NCBI RefSeq assembly: GCF_014192275.1
Contig: NZ_JACHXR010000009.1
Location: 79,896 to 143,895, forward strand
Direction of reading: 5' to 3'
DNA length: 64,000 bases
Origin: Halomonas stenophila
GTDB taxonomy: Bacteria; Pseudomonadota; Gammaproteobacteria; Pseudomonadales; Halomonadaceae
Below the pieces are notes generated by a model, which saw only the letters and a program-made list of their open reading frames with translations, had not been told where the DNA came from and ran no database searches. Shown one piece after another: positions 33,890 through 42,070 of this stretch. The number at the start of each line of letters is the position of its first letter. Positions within the stretch are counted from its first letter, which is position 1. The position numbers and the translations under genes were made by a program.

Positions 33890-34825
33890 TCACGCCTCCC
33901 CCGGGTCGTTGGCCGCCTCGGGCAGCCTGATGCCCGACAGCCGCTCGTAGACCTTGATCACCGCCGAGTCGTCCTCGCGCCCGAAACCGGCCCCCTTGGC
34001 CGCGGTGAACTGCTGCAGGGCACTGGCGGTCACCGGCGTCGGCATGGCCAGCTCGCGGCCGGTGTCGTGGACGATGTTGAGGTCCTTGACGAAGATGTCG
34101 ACGGCGGACAGCGGGGTGTAGTCGCCCTTGAGGATATGCGGCACCCGGTTCTCGAACATCCAGGAGTTGCCCGCCGAGTGGGTGATCACCTCGTAGACGG
34201 TGTCCGGGTCCAGCCCCATGCGGATACCCAGCGCCATGGCCTCCGCCGCCGTGGCGATATGCACGCCGGCCAGCAGCTGGTTGACGAGCTTCATGCTCGA
34301 GCCGATGCCGGCCGCGTCACCCAGCCGATAGACGGTGGCCGCCATGCCGTCGAGGGCCGCGGCGGCCTTGTCGAAGGCCGTGGGCGTGCCGGAGGCCATC
34401 ACCGAGAGCTCGCCGCGGCGCGCCTTGGCGGCCCCGCCGCTGATCGGCGCATCGAGCATCTCGAGCCCGGCCTCGGCCAGCCGCTCGCCGAGCCGGCGGG
34501 CGATGCTGGGGGCCACCGTGGCGCACTGCAGCACCACGCTGCCCGGGGCGAGACGGCCCACCAGACCCTGGTCGCCGAACAGCACCTGCTCGACCTGGTC
34601 GGCGTTGACGACCACCAAGAGCACGATGTCGCAGTGCGCGGCCAGCTCCGCAGGGGTGGCGGCCGTGCGCCCGCCCTGGGCCGCGAAGGCCTGGCGTGCC
34701 GGGGTCGAAACGTCGCAGCCGGTCACCGCCAGCCCCTGTTCGAGGAGGGCAGTGGCCGTTCCCATGCCCATGGCGCCCAGGCCGATGACCCCGATGCGCG
34801 GCGCGCTTGCGGAAATGTCACTCAC
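33890..34825 (-). CDS. ltnD: L-threonate dehydrogenase
   Basis: 311 residues of the beta-hydroxyacid dehydrogenase family: NAD motif GLGAMGMG (15-22), substrate loop DAPISGGAAKARRG (125-138) and catalytic Lys179 (MKLVNQLLAG). LtnD oxidises L-threonate to 2-oxo-tetronate. The start is a GTG at 34825 with a weak ribosome site; no better in-frame start lies before the nucleotide motif. First gene of the operon ltnD-otnK-otnC-otnI-denD-TRAP, divergent from the LacI-type regulator. Confidence 0.88.
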   Translation of the reverse strand: MSDISASAPRIGVIGLGAMGMGTATALLEQGLAVTGCDVSTPARQAFAAQGGRTAATPAELAAHCDIVLLVVVNADQVEQVLFGDQGLVGRLAPGSVVLQCATVAPSIARRLGERLAEAGLEMLDAPISGGAAKARRGELSVMASGTPTAFDKAAAALDGMAATVYRLGDAAGIGSSMKLVNQLLAGVHIATAAEAMALGIRMGLDPDTVYEVITHSAGNSWMFENRVPHILKGDYTPLSAVDIFVKDLNIVHDTGRELAMPTPVTASALQQFTAAKGAGFGREDDSAVIKVYERLSGIRLPEAANDPGEA

Positions 34826-34871
34826 CTTTCGATCTCCCGATGGTCGTGTGATTCGTTATGGTAGCGCTGTC

Positions 34872-34887
34872 ATGTTAGCGCTAACAT
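34872..34887. promoter_or_regulatory. LacI-family operator in the tetronate divergent promoter
   Basis: Perfect 16-bp palindrome ATGTTAGCGCTAACAT, centred 54 bases before ltnD and 62 before the LacI gene. A degenerate neighbour (GGTAGCGCT, 34860-34868) shares the core GCGCT. It has the central-CG symmetry typical of LacI/GalR operators. Confidence 0.85.
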
Positions 34888-34941
34888 AGTTCTAGACGAG
34901 TGACTTTCCCACAGCAAGCCCAGTGTGCAAGGATGTGACCA

Positions 34942-35976
34942 ATGTCTAACCAGGATCCCAGCAGGACACGGCGCCGCCGCGGTTCGACCCAGCCGACCCT
35001 CAAGGAGGTCGCGGCCGCAGCCGGCGTGTCCTCCATTACCGCCTCCCGCGCGCTGAACACGCCCGAGCGCGTCAACGAGGAGACCCGCAAGCGGGTCCTC
35101 GAGGCCGTCGACCGGGTGGGCTACGTGCCCAACCTCGTCGCCGGCAGCCTGGCGTCCGCCCGCTCCCGCTTCATCGCGGTGATCGTGCCGTCGCTGGCCA
35201 ACGCCGTGTTCATCGAGGTGATCCGCGGCCTGCAGGCGACCTTCGAGGCACAGGGCTACCAGATCCTGCTGGGCAACACCGACTACGACATCGAGCGCGA
35301 GCACCGCCTGGTCAGGACCTTCCTGGGCTGGTCGTGTTCGGCGCTGGTCACCGCCGGGCTGCGCCATACCCCGGCCTGTCGCGACCTGCTCGAGCATTGC
35401 GACAAGCCGGTGATGGAGGTCATGGAACTGGGCGAGGCCCTGGACCTCAATGTCGGCCTGGACCATCGCGAGGCCGGCCGCTGCATGGCCCGCCATCTGC
35501 TGGAGCGTGGCTATCGGCGCACCGTCTACGTCGGCGCCTGCCTGGACAAGGACTACCGGGCCGGGCTGCGCTTCGACGGCCACCGGGAGGTCATGGAGGC
35601 GGACGGGCGCGAGGCGCCGCTCATCGAGCTGGACCGGCTGGGCAGCCTGGAGGCCGGCGCCGCCGGGCTCGACCGGGTGCGCGAGGCCTACCCCGACACC
35701 GAGGCCATCCACTTCGCCAACGACGACCTGGCGGCCGGGGCCCTGCTGCACGGCTTCCGGCTCGGCCTGAAGGTGCCGGACGAGATCGCCATCGCCGGGT
35801 TCAACGGCCTGGCCCTGGGCCAGCACCTCACCCCGCGCCTGACGACGATCCAGTCTCCCCGCGAGACCATGGGACGCCAGGCCGCCGAACAGATCCTGCG
35901 GCGGCTGGATGGCAAGCGGGTCACCCGTCGCCAGTGCAATGTAGGCTTCGAGCTGCTAGTCGGCGAGAGCACCTGA
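34942..35976 (+). CDS. LacI-family transcriptional regulator of the tetronate operon
   Basis: 344 residues. The DNA-binding head is TLKEVAAAAGVSSITASRAL with the following NEETRKRVLEAVDRVGYVPN hinge helix region, then a periplasmic-binding-protein-like effector domain (AIAGFNGLALGQHLTPRLTT near the end). This GntR/IdnR-like branch commonly senses sugar acids. The ATG at 34942 is used. It is divergent from ltnD over a 116-base promoter containing a perfect palindrome, so it should control the whole ten-gene operon and itself. Confidence 0.9.
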   Translation: MSNQDPSRTRRRRGSTQPTLKEVAAAAGVSSITASRALNTPERVNEETRKRVLEAVDRVGYVPNLVAGSLASARSRFIAVIVPSLANAVFIEVIRGLQATFEAQGYQILLGNTDYDIEREHRLVRTFLGWSCSALVTAGLRHTPACRDLLEHCDKPVMEVMELGEALDLNVGLDHREAGRCMARHLLERGYRRTVYVGACLDKDYRAGLRFDGHREVMEADGREAPLIELDRLGSLEAGAAGLDRVREAYPDTEAIHFANDDLAAGALLHGFRLGLKVPDEIAIAGFNGLALGQHLTPRLTTIQSPRETMGRQAAEQILRRLDGKRVTRRQCNVGFELLVGEST

Positions 35977-36147
35977 GGCGTTCCAGGGTCACTCGCCGTC
36001 GGACGCCAGCGGCGCCCGGATCCGCTCGCGCCGCCTGGCCCCAGCCGGATGGGAACCACTCGACTCGCCCGGTGCCAGATCACCGGAACCAACCCGCTTT
36101 TCCGGGGCCACGTGACCTCGACGCCCCGGCCAAGGAGGAACAGACCG

Positions 36148-36834
36148 ATGAACAAGCGGATCCTGATCGTATTGACCTCGCACGACCGTCTCGGCGACAC
36201 CGGCGAGAAGACCGGCTTCTGGCTGGAGGAGTTCGCGGCCCCCTACTACGCCCTCGAGGATGCCGGTGCCGAGATCACCCTGGCCTCCCCCCAGGGCGGC
36301 CAGCCGCCGCTGGACCCCAAGAGCGACGCCGAGGACAGCCAGACCGAGGCGACGCGGCGCTTCAAGCAGGACCCCGACGCCCAGGCCCGGCTCGCCGCCA
36401 CCCATCGGCTCGCCGAGATGAACGCCGACGACTTCGATGCGGTCTTCTACCCCGGCGGGCATGGCCCCCTCTGGGACCTGGTCGACGACCGTGACTCGAT
36501 CCGCCTGATCGAGGCCTTCTGGGCCCAGGGCAAGCCGGTCTCGGCGGTCTGCCACGCGCCCATCGTGCTGCTGAACGCCAGGGACGCCTCGGGCAGGCCC
36601 ATCGTCGAGGGACGCGAGGTCACCGGCTTCACCAACGGCGAGGAAGCGGCGGTCGGCCTGACCGAGGTCGTCCCGCAGTTGGTGGAAGACGCCCTGATCG
36701 CGCGGGGCGCCAGGTACTCCAAGGCCGAGGACTTCGCCCCCTACACTCGCCAGGACGGGCAGTTACTCACCGGGCAGAACCCGCCCTCCTCCGAACCGGT
36801 GGCCGAGCGGCTGATTGCCATGCTGAAAGGGTAA
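36148..36834 (+). CDS. DJ-1/PfpI-family protein (Hsp31-like)
   Basis: 228 residues from the ATG at 36148 (AAGGAGG upstream). The nucleophile elbow is AVCHAPIVLL with Cys135 and His136, and the conserved Glu27 lies in the EEFAAPYYAL region. This fits the class I glutamine-amidotransferase-like Hsp31 branch, whose members have glyoxalase III, chaperone or deglycase-type activity. It stands alone between the LacI gene and the cytochrome c gene. Likely a carbonyl-stress protein, by family only. Confidence 0.87.
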   Translation: MNKRILIVLTSHDRLGDTGEKTGFWLEEFAAPYYALEDAGAEITLASPQGGQPPLDPKSDAEDSQTEATRRFKQDPDAQARLAATHRLAEMNADDFDAVFYPGGHGPLWDLVDDRDSIRLIEAFWAQGKPVSAVCHAPIVLLNARDASGRPIVEGREVTGFTNGEEAAVGLTEVVPQLVEDALIARGARYSKAEDFAPYTRQDGQLLTGQNPPSSEPVAERLIAMLKG

Positions 36835-36849
36835 CGAGGAGCCGGGACG

Positions 36850-36938
36850 AGCGTCCTCGACTCCTGGACCACGCCCAACGGGCACAAGATCACGAGGCTC
36901 CAGGCCGGGCGCGCCTATCGCCTCAAGCCGAGGCTCGG
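36850..36938 (+). pseudogene. Possible remnant of a glutathione S-transferase N-terminus
   Basis: The plus strand reads LDSWTTPNGHKITRL then AGRAYRLKPRLGQG. This closely recalls the N-terminal thioredoxin-like start of YfcG/YghU-type glutathione transferases (SWxTPNGHKI ... LEEAGLPYRLKPVNLGQG). There is no start codon with a ribosome site and the similarity stops after about 30 codons, so it would be a decayed fragment between the DJ-1 and cytochrome genes. Confidence 0.4.
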
Positions 36939-36963
36939 GCAGGGCCGTCGTGCCTCGCACCCC

Positions 36964-37674
36964 TCAATGGGCGTGATCATGGCCATCGTCGTGATGGTCG
37001 TCCTCGGGCTGGGCGGCGGCCTCTTCCTCGTGGTGGTCTGCCCCCTGGTCATCCGCCGCCCCGTCGTCGTGGTGACCCTCACCGGCCTCCCCTTGGGCTC
37101 CCGTGGCGTCCGCCATGGCCAGCAGGTTGCCATGCTCGTGGTCATGGCCGTCGTCGGCCACGCCTTGCCGCGCCTCGGGCGCGACCGAGGCGGCATAGTC
37201 CTGCTCGGAAAGCTCGGGCAGGCGCTGCAGGAAGGCCACCATCTCCCAGAGCTCGGCATCGTCATGGGTCTCGCCCCAGGCCGGCATGCCGGTCATCTTG
37301 ATACCGTGCTTGATGATCCAGAACTGCTCGGCCGGCGAACGATGGCTCGGCTCGGCCAGCCGCGGCGGCATGGGGTTCAGGCCCGCCCGCAGCACCGTGC
37401 CGTCGAGCCCGGGCTTGAGGTGGCAGGCCGTGCAGAGGTCCTCGTAGGCGCGAGCCCCCTGGCGGATCATCCCGGGGTCGTCGAGGTCGGGCACCTCGAT
37501 GTCCTCGGCCCGGGAAGACACGGAGGCGTGCATGGTGGAATGCAGGACCGACTCGACCAGCGGCAGGTGATCATCGCTGGCGGCGACGTTGTACATGCCG
37601 CTGTGCAGGTAGGCCATGGCTCCCGCGCCAAGCAGGCCCAGGCCCAGCACGATGCCGGCAAGGATGCGAAACAT
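36964..37674 (-). CDS. Cytochrome c with His-rich C-terminal tail
   Basis: 236 residues: an N-terminal membrane anchor or signal (residues 4-22), a single haem site CTACH (81-85) with Met130 (TGMPAW) as probable sixth ligand, then a tail from about residue 174. The tail is almost only His, Asp, Glu, Gly and Ala, with many His (GHDHEHG, EGHHDDG, DDHHDDGHDHAH). The haem domain is a normal small periplasmic cytochrome c. The tail is not part of the family and looks suited to binding metal ions such as Ni, Zn or Cu. No oxidase genes are nearby, so the partner is unknown. Confidence 0.87.
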   Translation of the reverse strand: MFRILAGIVLGLGLLGAGAMAYLHSGMYNVAASDDHLPLVESVLHSTMHASVSSRAEDIEVPDLDDPGMIRQGARAYEDLCTACHLKPGLDGTVLRAGLNPMPPRLAEPSHRSPAEQFWIIKHGIKMTGMPAWGETHDDAELWEMVAFLQRLPELSEQDYAASVAPEARQGVADDGHDHEHGNLLAMADATGAQGEAGEGHHDDGAADDQGADHHEEEAAAQPEDDHHDDGHDHAH

Positions 37675-37847
37675 AGGGGCGAACCTCAGAGTCCTGGGTG
37701 GTGTCGGTCATTCGCAAGCGTCGGGACCCACCAGCGGCCGAGGTGGCCGGCCGAGCGGCCTGCACGGCGAAGGCGGCTCCCCGCCTGCGAATCTGCGACA
37801 CAGTGTGCCACGAACGGTCCAGCGCCTCGAATGCCTCCCTCGCTCGG

Positions 37848-38486
37848 TCAGCCTCGGCAGAACGGCCAGACCTGATAGAAGCGATCGCAGCGGAACTCAG
37901 CCTCGCAGGCGGCCAGCTGCGCGCGATAGCGCCCGGCGGTCGCGGCGACCTGCCGGGCGGCGCGCCGCACGCCGGGCTTGTTGCGGTAGGACCCTCGCCG
38001 ATAGCCGCCCTGACCCTCGTGGTAGGCCAGGTAGAGGTGCTCGGGGTTGTGCAGCGACACCCCCGTCATGCGCCGGGTGCGCGCGTTGTACCAACCGATG
38101 AAGTCGGTGGCATCCTCCATGTCGCTGCGGCTGGCGAACCAGCCGGCCGCCTCTACCTGGTACTCTCCCCACACCGGGTCCTGGGCCTGGGCGTAGCCGT
38201 AGGCCGACGATGGCCGGGTCCAGGGGATGAAGCCGAGCAGGCGTTGCCGTGGGGGCTTCACGTGGCTGCGAAAGGACGACTCCCGCTCGATGAAGGCCAT
38301 CTGCGTCCAGATCGGCGTCCCCCATTTCTGCTGGGCGTCCCGGGAGGCGTCGTACCAGTCCGGTTGCTCACGGAAGATCTCGCACAGGTTCGTCTGGTCC
38401 CGGGGCGGCGCCGGCGCGAACATGGCACAGCCCGTCAGGCCGAGGGCCATGCCCAGCAGGCTCAGCCGGCCGATCCATCCTCTCAT
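37848..38486 (-). CDS. Lytic transglycosylase-like lipoprotein
   Basis: 212 residues from the ATG at 38486 (GGAGGAG and AAGGAG upstream). The signal peptide ends in the lipobox LTGC, so Cys20 would be lipidated. The mature part contains WTQMAFIERESSFRS with Glu69 placed like the catalytic Glu of SLT-type transglycosylases, and SSAYGYAQAQDPVWGEYQ, which recalls the SAxGLxQ motif. It probably acts on, or binds, peptidoglycan at the envelope. The classical motifs are altered, so activity is uncertain. Confidence 0.72.
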   Translation of the reverse strand: MRGWIGRLSLLGMALGLTGCAMFAPAPPRDQTNLCEIFREQPDWYDASRDAQQKWGTPIWTQMAFIERESSFRSHVKPPRQRLLGFIPWTRPSSAYGYAQAQDPVWGEYQVEAAGWFASRSDMEDATDFIGWYNARTRRMTGVSLHNPEHLYLAYHEGQGGYRRGSYRNKPGVRRAARQVAATAGRYRAQLAACEAEFRCDRFYQVWPFCRG

Positions 38487-38631
38487 GCTCCTTCCGCTCC
38501 TCCAGGCACCTCGACTCGCCGTCATCCGCAGTCTCCCGTCATCGGTCCGGCCGCCTGTCGACCGGGCTGATGGCGAGCCTATCACCGCAGCCTGCCCGGC
38601 GGCAGCCCGAGGGTTCCACGCGCCGGGCGAG

Positions 38632-39837
38632 TCAGCGTCGTGCGGCGCTCGTCGTGGCGCGACGGCTCGGCATGGCCAGCGGCCGATGCAGCAGGCCGTA
38701 GGCCAGGGCGCCGACCACCACGCCCCAGAAGGCCGAGCCGAGCCCCAGGAAGCTCATGCCGGAGGCCGTGGCGAGGAAGGTGATCACCGAGGCCTCCAGG
38801 TGATCCTTGCAGGCGGCGAAGGCGCTGACGTTGCTGGCGATGGCACCGATCAGCGCCAGGCCGGCCAGCACCGCGACGAACTCGCCGGGCAGCGAGGTGA
38901 ACAGCGCCACGATGGTACCGGCCAGGGTCCCCCCGACCAGGTAGAAGACGCCGTTGGCCACGCCGGCGACATAGCGCTTGTCCGGGTTCTCGTGGGCCTC
39001 CGGGCTGGTGCAGATCGCCGCGGTGATGGCGGCGATCACCGTGGTGATGCCACCGAAGCAGGCGGTCACGAGGGAGGTCAAGCTGGCGACGGTGACGATG
39101 GGCCGGGCCGGGGTGTCGTAGCCGGCGGTGCGCAGGATCGCCATGCCCGGCAGGAACTGGCCGGTCAGGCTGACCAGCACCAGCGGGATCGCCAGGCTCA
39201 GGGTGCCCTGCCAGGTCCACTCGGGGCGGATGAACTGGGGTGAGGCCAGGCTGAGCGTCACGCCCTCGAGGCTCGCCCCCTCCAGGACGACCGCCAGGAC
39301 GACGCCGACGATCAGCAGCAGCACCAGGCTGTAGCGCGGCGTCAGGCGCTTGAACACCAGGTAAGCCAGGAGCATGCCGATGGCCAGCGCCGGCACCGAT
39401 TCCAGCGAGACGAAGACGCCGACGCCGAACTGGAAGAGGATGCCGGCCATCATGGCGCTGGCGATGCCCGGCGGAATCGCCCGGATGATGCGGTCGAAGG
39501 AACCGGTGATGCCGATCACGAGGATCACCGCCGCCGCGGTGAGGTAGGCGCCCACCGCCTCGCCGAGCGACAGTCCCGGGAAGAGCGTGACCAGCAGCGC
39601 CGTGCCCGGCGCCGACCAGGCGGTGACCACCGGCACCCTGAGCCACAGGCTGAGCCCGATGCCGGAGACGGCGGCCCCCATGGAGATGGCCCAGACCCAG
39701 GAGGTCATCATGGCGCCGGAGATCTCGGCACTCTGGGCGGCCTGGAAGAAGATGGCCAGGGGGCCGGCATAGGAGACCAGCACCGCCACGAAGCCGGCGG
39801 TGACGGCGGGAAGGGAGCAGTCCTGATGGAGTCGCAT
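38632..39837 (-). CDS. benE: BenE-family benzoate transporter (second copy)
   Basis: 401 residues with about 12 hydrophobic helices. ATG at 39837 (GAGG upstream). It opens with LPAVTAGFVAVLVSYAGPLA and has VVTAWSAPGTALL, both hallmarks of BenE benzoate:proton symporters. Last gene of the cat-ben operon. It differs considerably from the adjacent transporter at 39957-41201, so the two may have different affinities or substrates. Confidence 0.88.
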   Translation of the reverse strand: MRLHQDCSLPAVTAGFVAVLVSYAGPLAIFFQAAQSAEISGAMMTSWVWAISMGAAVSGIGLSLWLRVPVVTAWSAPGTALLVTLFPGLSLGEAVGAYLTAAAVILVIGITGSFDRIIRAIPPGIASAMMAGILFQFGVGVFVSLESVPALAIGMLLAYLVFKRLTPRYSLVLLLIVGVVLAVVLEGASLEGVTLSLASPQFIRPEWTWQGTLSLAIPLVLVSLTGQFLPGMAILRTAGYDTPARPIVTVASLTSLVTACFGGITTVIAAITAAICTSPEAHENPDKRYVAGVANGVFYLVGGTLAGTIVALFTSLPGEFVAVLAGLALIGAIASNVSAFAACKDHLEASVITFLATASGMSFLGLGSAFWGVVVGALAYGLLHRPLAMPSRRATTSAARR

Positions 39838-39956
39838 GACGAGAACCTCGGCGGGGAAACGGAAAGGCGGCACGCGAGGCTGCCGACGAAGGAAAAAAGG
39901 CCCGCTCCACCATCGCTGGCACGGGCCAAGGGAGGATGCCGGGGTGGACGCCGCGC

Positions 39957-41201
39957 CTAGCCGGCCTTCCTGGACAGCGGGCGGCGCTCGAAGGTGAAGT
40001 CGAAGTCCTTGAACTCGACGAGCATCGAGAGCCCCGCGCCCAGCACCAGCGCCCAGAAGGAGGAGCCGATGCCGAGGATCTGGAGGCCCGAGACGGCGAT
40101 CAGGAAGGAGAACATCGCCCCCACCTCGTGCTTGCCGGAGAAGGTCATGTGCATCGCGGAACTGATCACCCGCAGCAGGGCCAGCCCGGCGATGATGGCG
40201 ATGAAGTAGCTCGGCATGGCCTCAATCAGGCTGAACACGAAGCCGTAGAAGGGGGCGGCCACGACGAAGATGATGCCGACGATGACCGCGGCCACCCAGC
40301 GCTTGTCGTGGCTGCCGGCTTCCGGCCCGGAACAGATGCCGGTCATCGGCGCGGCGATGCAGGTGCTGTGCAGGTTGAAGAAGGCCGAGACCATGGTGCC
40401 GAAGCCCCCCACGGCGGTGATGGCATTGGCCGGCGCCTCCTTGAAGCCCATGCCCTTGACCAGGCCCACGCCGGCGGGCGTCTCCATGCCCACCAGGATC
40501 AGCGCCAGGGGCAGGCCGTAGGCCAGGAAGGCCTCCAGGGTGAAGGCGGGCATGATGAACTCGGGGAGCCGGAACGAGAACTCCACGCTCGAGAAGTCGG
40601 CGCCGGAGGCGGCCATGTACCCGACGCCGACCAGCAGGGTGACGACCAGGGGGGGCACTGGGCGCAGGTAGCGAGCCGCGAAGAAGAAGGACAGGATCAT
40701 CACGACGGCCGGCAGTATGGCGTTCTGCAGCGGCATCACCATGTTGATGCCGAACTTGAGCAGGATGCCCGCGACCATGCCCATGACGATCGGCATCGGG
40801 ATCAGTCGCATGACCAGGCTCATCATGCCGGCCAGGCCGACGACCAAGGCGATGGCCCCGGCGATCAGGGTCGCTCCCAGGGCCTCGTTGAGGCCGACCA
40901 CGGGAATGATGGCCGCGAACAGCAGCGCGCCGGGGATGGAGTTGGCCATCGGCAGCGGCAGTCGGTAGTAGGCCGGCAGGAAGAGCCCGAACAGGCCGTT
41001 GATCATCAGATAGCTGATCACCCAGAGCAGCGTGAACTCCTGGGGGAGCCCGGCGGCGGTGCCGGCACTGATATGGATGATACCGGCGCTGAGGCCGAAG
41101 ATCCCGGCGACCAGGCCGGCGCTGAAGTTGTCGGCGTTGAGATCGCGGATGAAGTCGCGTGGCGCGGACATGAGACCCACGCCTTTTTCGATATGCTTCA
41201 T
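39957..41201 (-). CDS. BenE/NCS2-like aromatic acid transporter (first copy)
   Basis: 414 residues with about 12 membrane helices. RDFNADNFSAGL-like start (actual: RDLNADNFSAGLVAGIFGLS), LPLPMANSIPGALLFAAI and GGFGTMVSAFFNLHSTCIAAPMTG place it in the BenE-related branch of the nucleobase/benzoate permease superfamily. It lies 68 bases after benD and upstream of the second transporter. In this operon benzoate or a close analogue is the likely substrate. The assignment is less firm than for the second copy. Confidence 0.8.
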   Translation of the reverse strand: MKHIEKGVGLMSAPRDFIRDLNADNFSAGLVAGIFGLSAGIIHISAGTAAGLPQEFTLLWVISYLMINGLFGLFLPAYYRLPLPMANSIPGALLFAAIIPVVGLNEALGATLIAGAIALVVGLAGMMSLVMRLIPMPIVMGMVAGILLKFGINMVMPLQNAILPAVVMILSFFFAARYLRPVPPLVVTLLVGVGYMAASGADFSSVEFSFRLPEFIMPAFTLEAFLAYGLPLALILVGMETPAGVGLVKGMGFKEAPANAITAVGGFGTMVSAFFNLHSTCIAAPMTGICSGPEAGSHDKRWVAAVIVGIIFVVAAPFYGFVFSLIEAMPSYFIAIIAGLALLRVISSAMHMTFSGKHEVGAMFSFLIAVSGLQILGIGSSFWALVLGAGLSMLVEFKDFDFTFERRPLSRKAG

Positions 41202-41269
41202 GATCTGCTCCAGGGGTTATTGTCGTTGGAGGTCAGGAGAATGCCCGATGCGTACGCGCCATCGGCCGG

Positions 41270-42070
41270 CTAGCCCAGGTCGCCACCGGCCACCGGCACC
41301 ACCGTGCCGGTGATGTAGCTGGCATCGCTGGAGGCGAGGAACAGGATCGGCGCGGCCATCTCGTCCAGGGTGCCGTAGCGGCCCATCAGGCAGCTCGCCT
41401 TGGTCTGATCGATATGCGCCTGGAACCAGGCCTGCTCCGTTTCATTGCGGGGCTCCGGCGTGCCGCGCGAGATCCGCCGCGGCGGCGCCTCGGTACCGCC
41501 CGGCGCCGTGGCCACCACTCGAATGCCGTGCTCGGCGTATTCGAAGGCCAGCGACGCCGTCATGGCGTTGACGCCGCCCTTGGCCGCCGAGTAGGGAATC
41601 CGGTGGATACCGCGGGTCGCCGCCGAGGACACGTTGACGATGACGCCACTGCCCTGCTCCACCATGCCGGGCAGAGCCGCGCGGCAGCACCACAGGGTCG
41701 GCATCAGCGAACGGGTGATCTCGGCCGAGATCTCGGTATCGCTGAACTCGGTGAACGGCTTGAAGTTGATCGCCCCGCCCACGTTGTTGATCAGGATATC
41801 GAGACGCCCGAAGTGCTCTCGGGCCCGGGTCATGGCGTCCTCGGCGCCCTCCCAGGTCTCCAGGTCGGCCTGCAGGGCGATGGCCTCGGCCCCCTGCTCG
41901 CGCAACTCGGCCACCACCGCCTGGACATGGTCGGCACGGTCCACCAGGGCCAGGCGGGCCCCCTCGGCGGCGGCGCGCTCGGCGACGCGCTGGCCGATGC
42001 CCTGGGCGGCCCCGGTGATCACCATCACCCGGTCCTGGAAACGTGGGGCGTCGAAACGTTGGCGGTTCAT
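41270..42070 (-). CDS. benD: Benzoate cis-diol dehydrogenase
   Basis: 266 residues, short-chain dehydrogenase fold. The NAD motif is GAAQGIG (20-26), NNVGGA follows, and the catalytic pair is Tyr160 and Lys164 (YSAAK). BenD oxidises 1,6-dihydroxycyclohexa-2,4-diene-1-carboxylate to catechol with loss of CO2. Its ATG overlaps the benC stop by four bases, which indicates translational coupling. Confidence 0.93.
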   Translation of the reverse strand: MNRQRFDAPRFQDRVMVITGAAQGIGQRVAERAAAEGARLALVDRADHVQAVVAELREQGAEAIALQADLETWEGAEDAMTRAREHFGRLDILINNVGGAINFKPFTEFSDTEISAEITRSLMPTLWCCRAALPGMVEQGSGVIVNVSSAATRGIHRIPYSAAKGGVNAMTASLAFEYAEHGIRVVATAPGGTEAPPRRISRGTPEPRNETEQAWFQAHIDQTKASCLMGRYGTLDEMAAPILFLASSDASYITGTVVPVAGGDLG

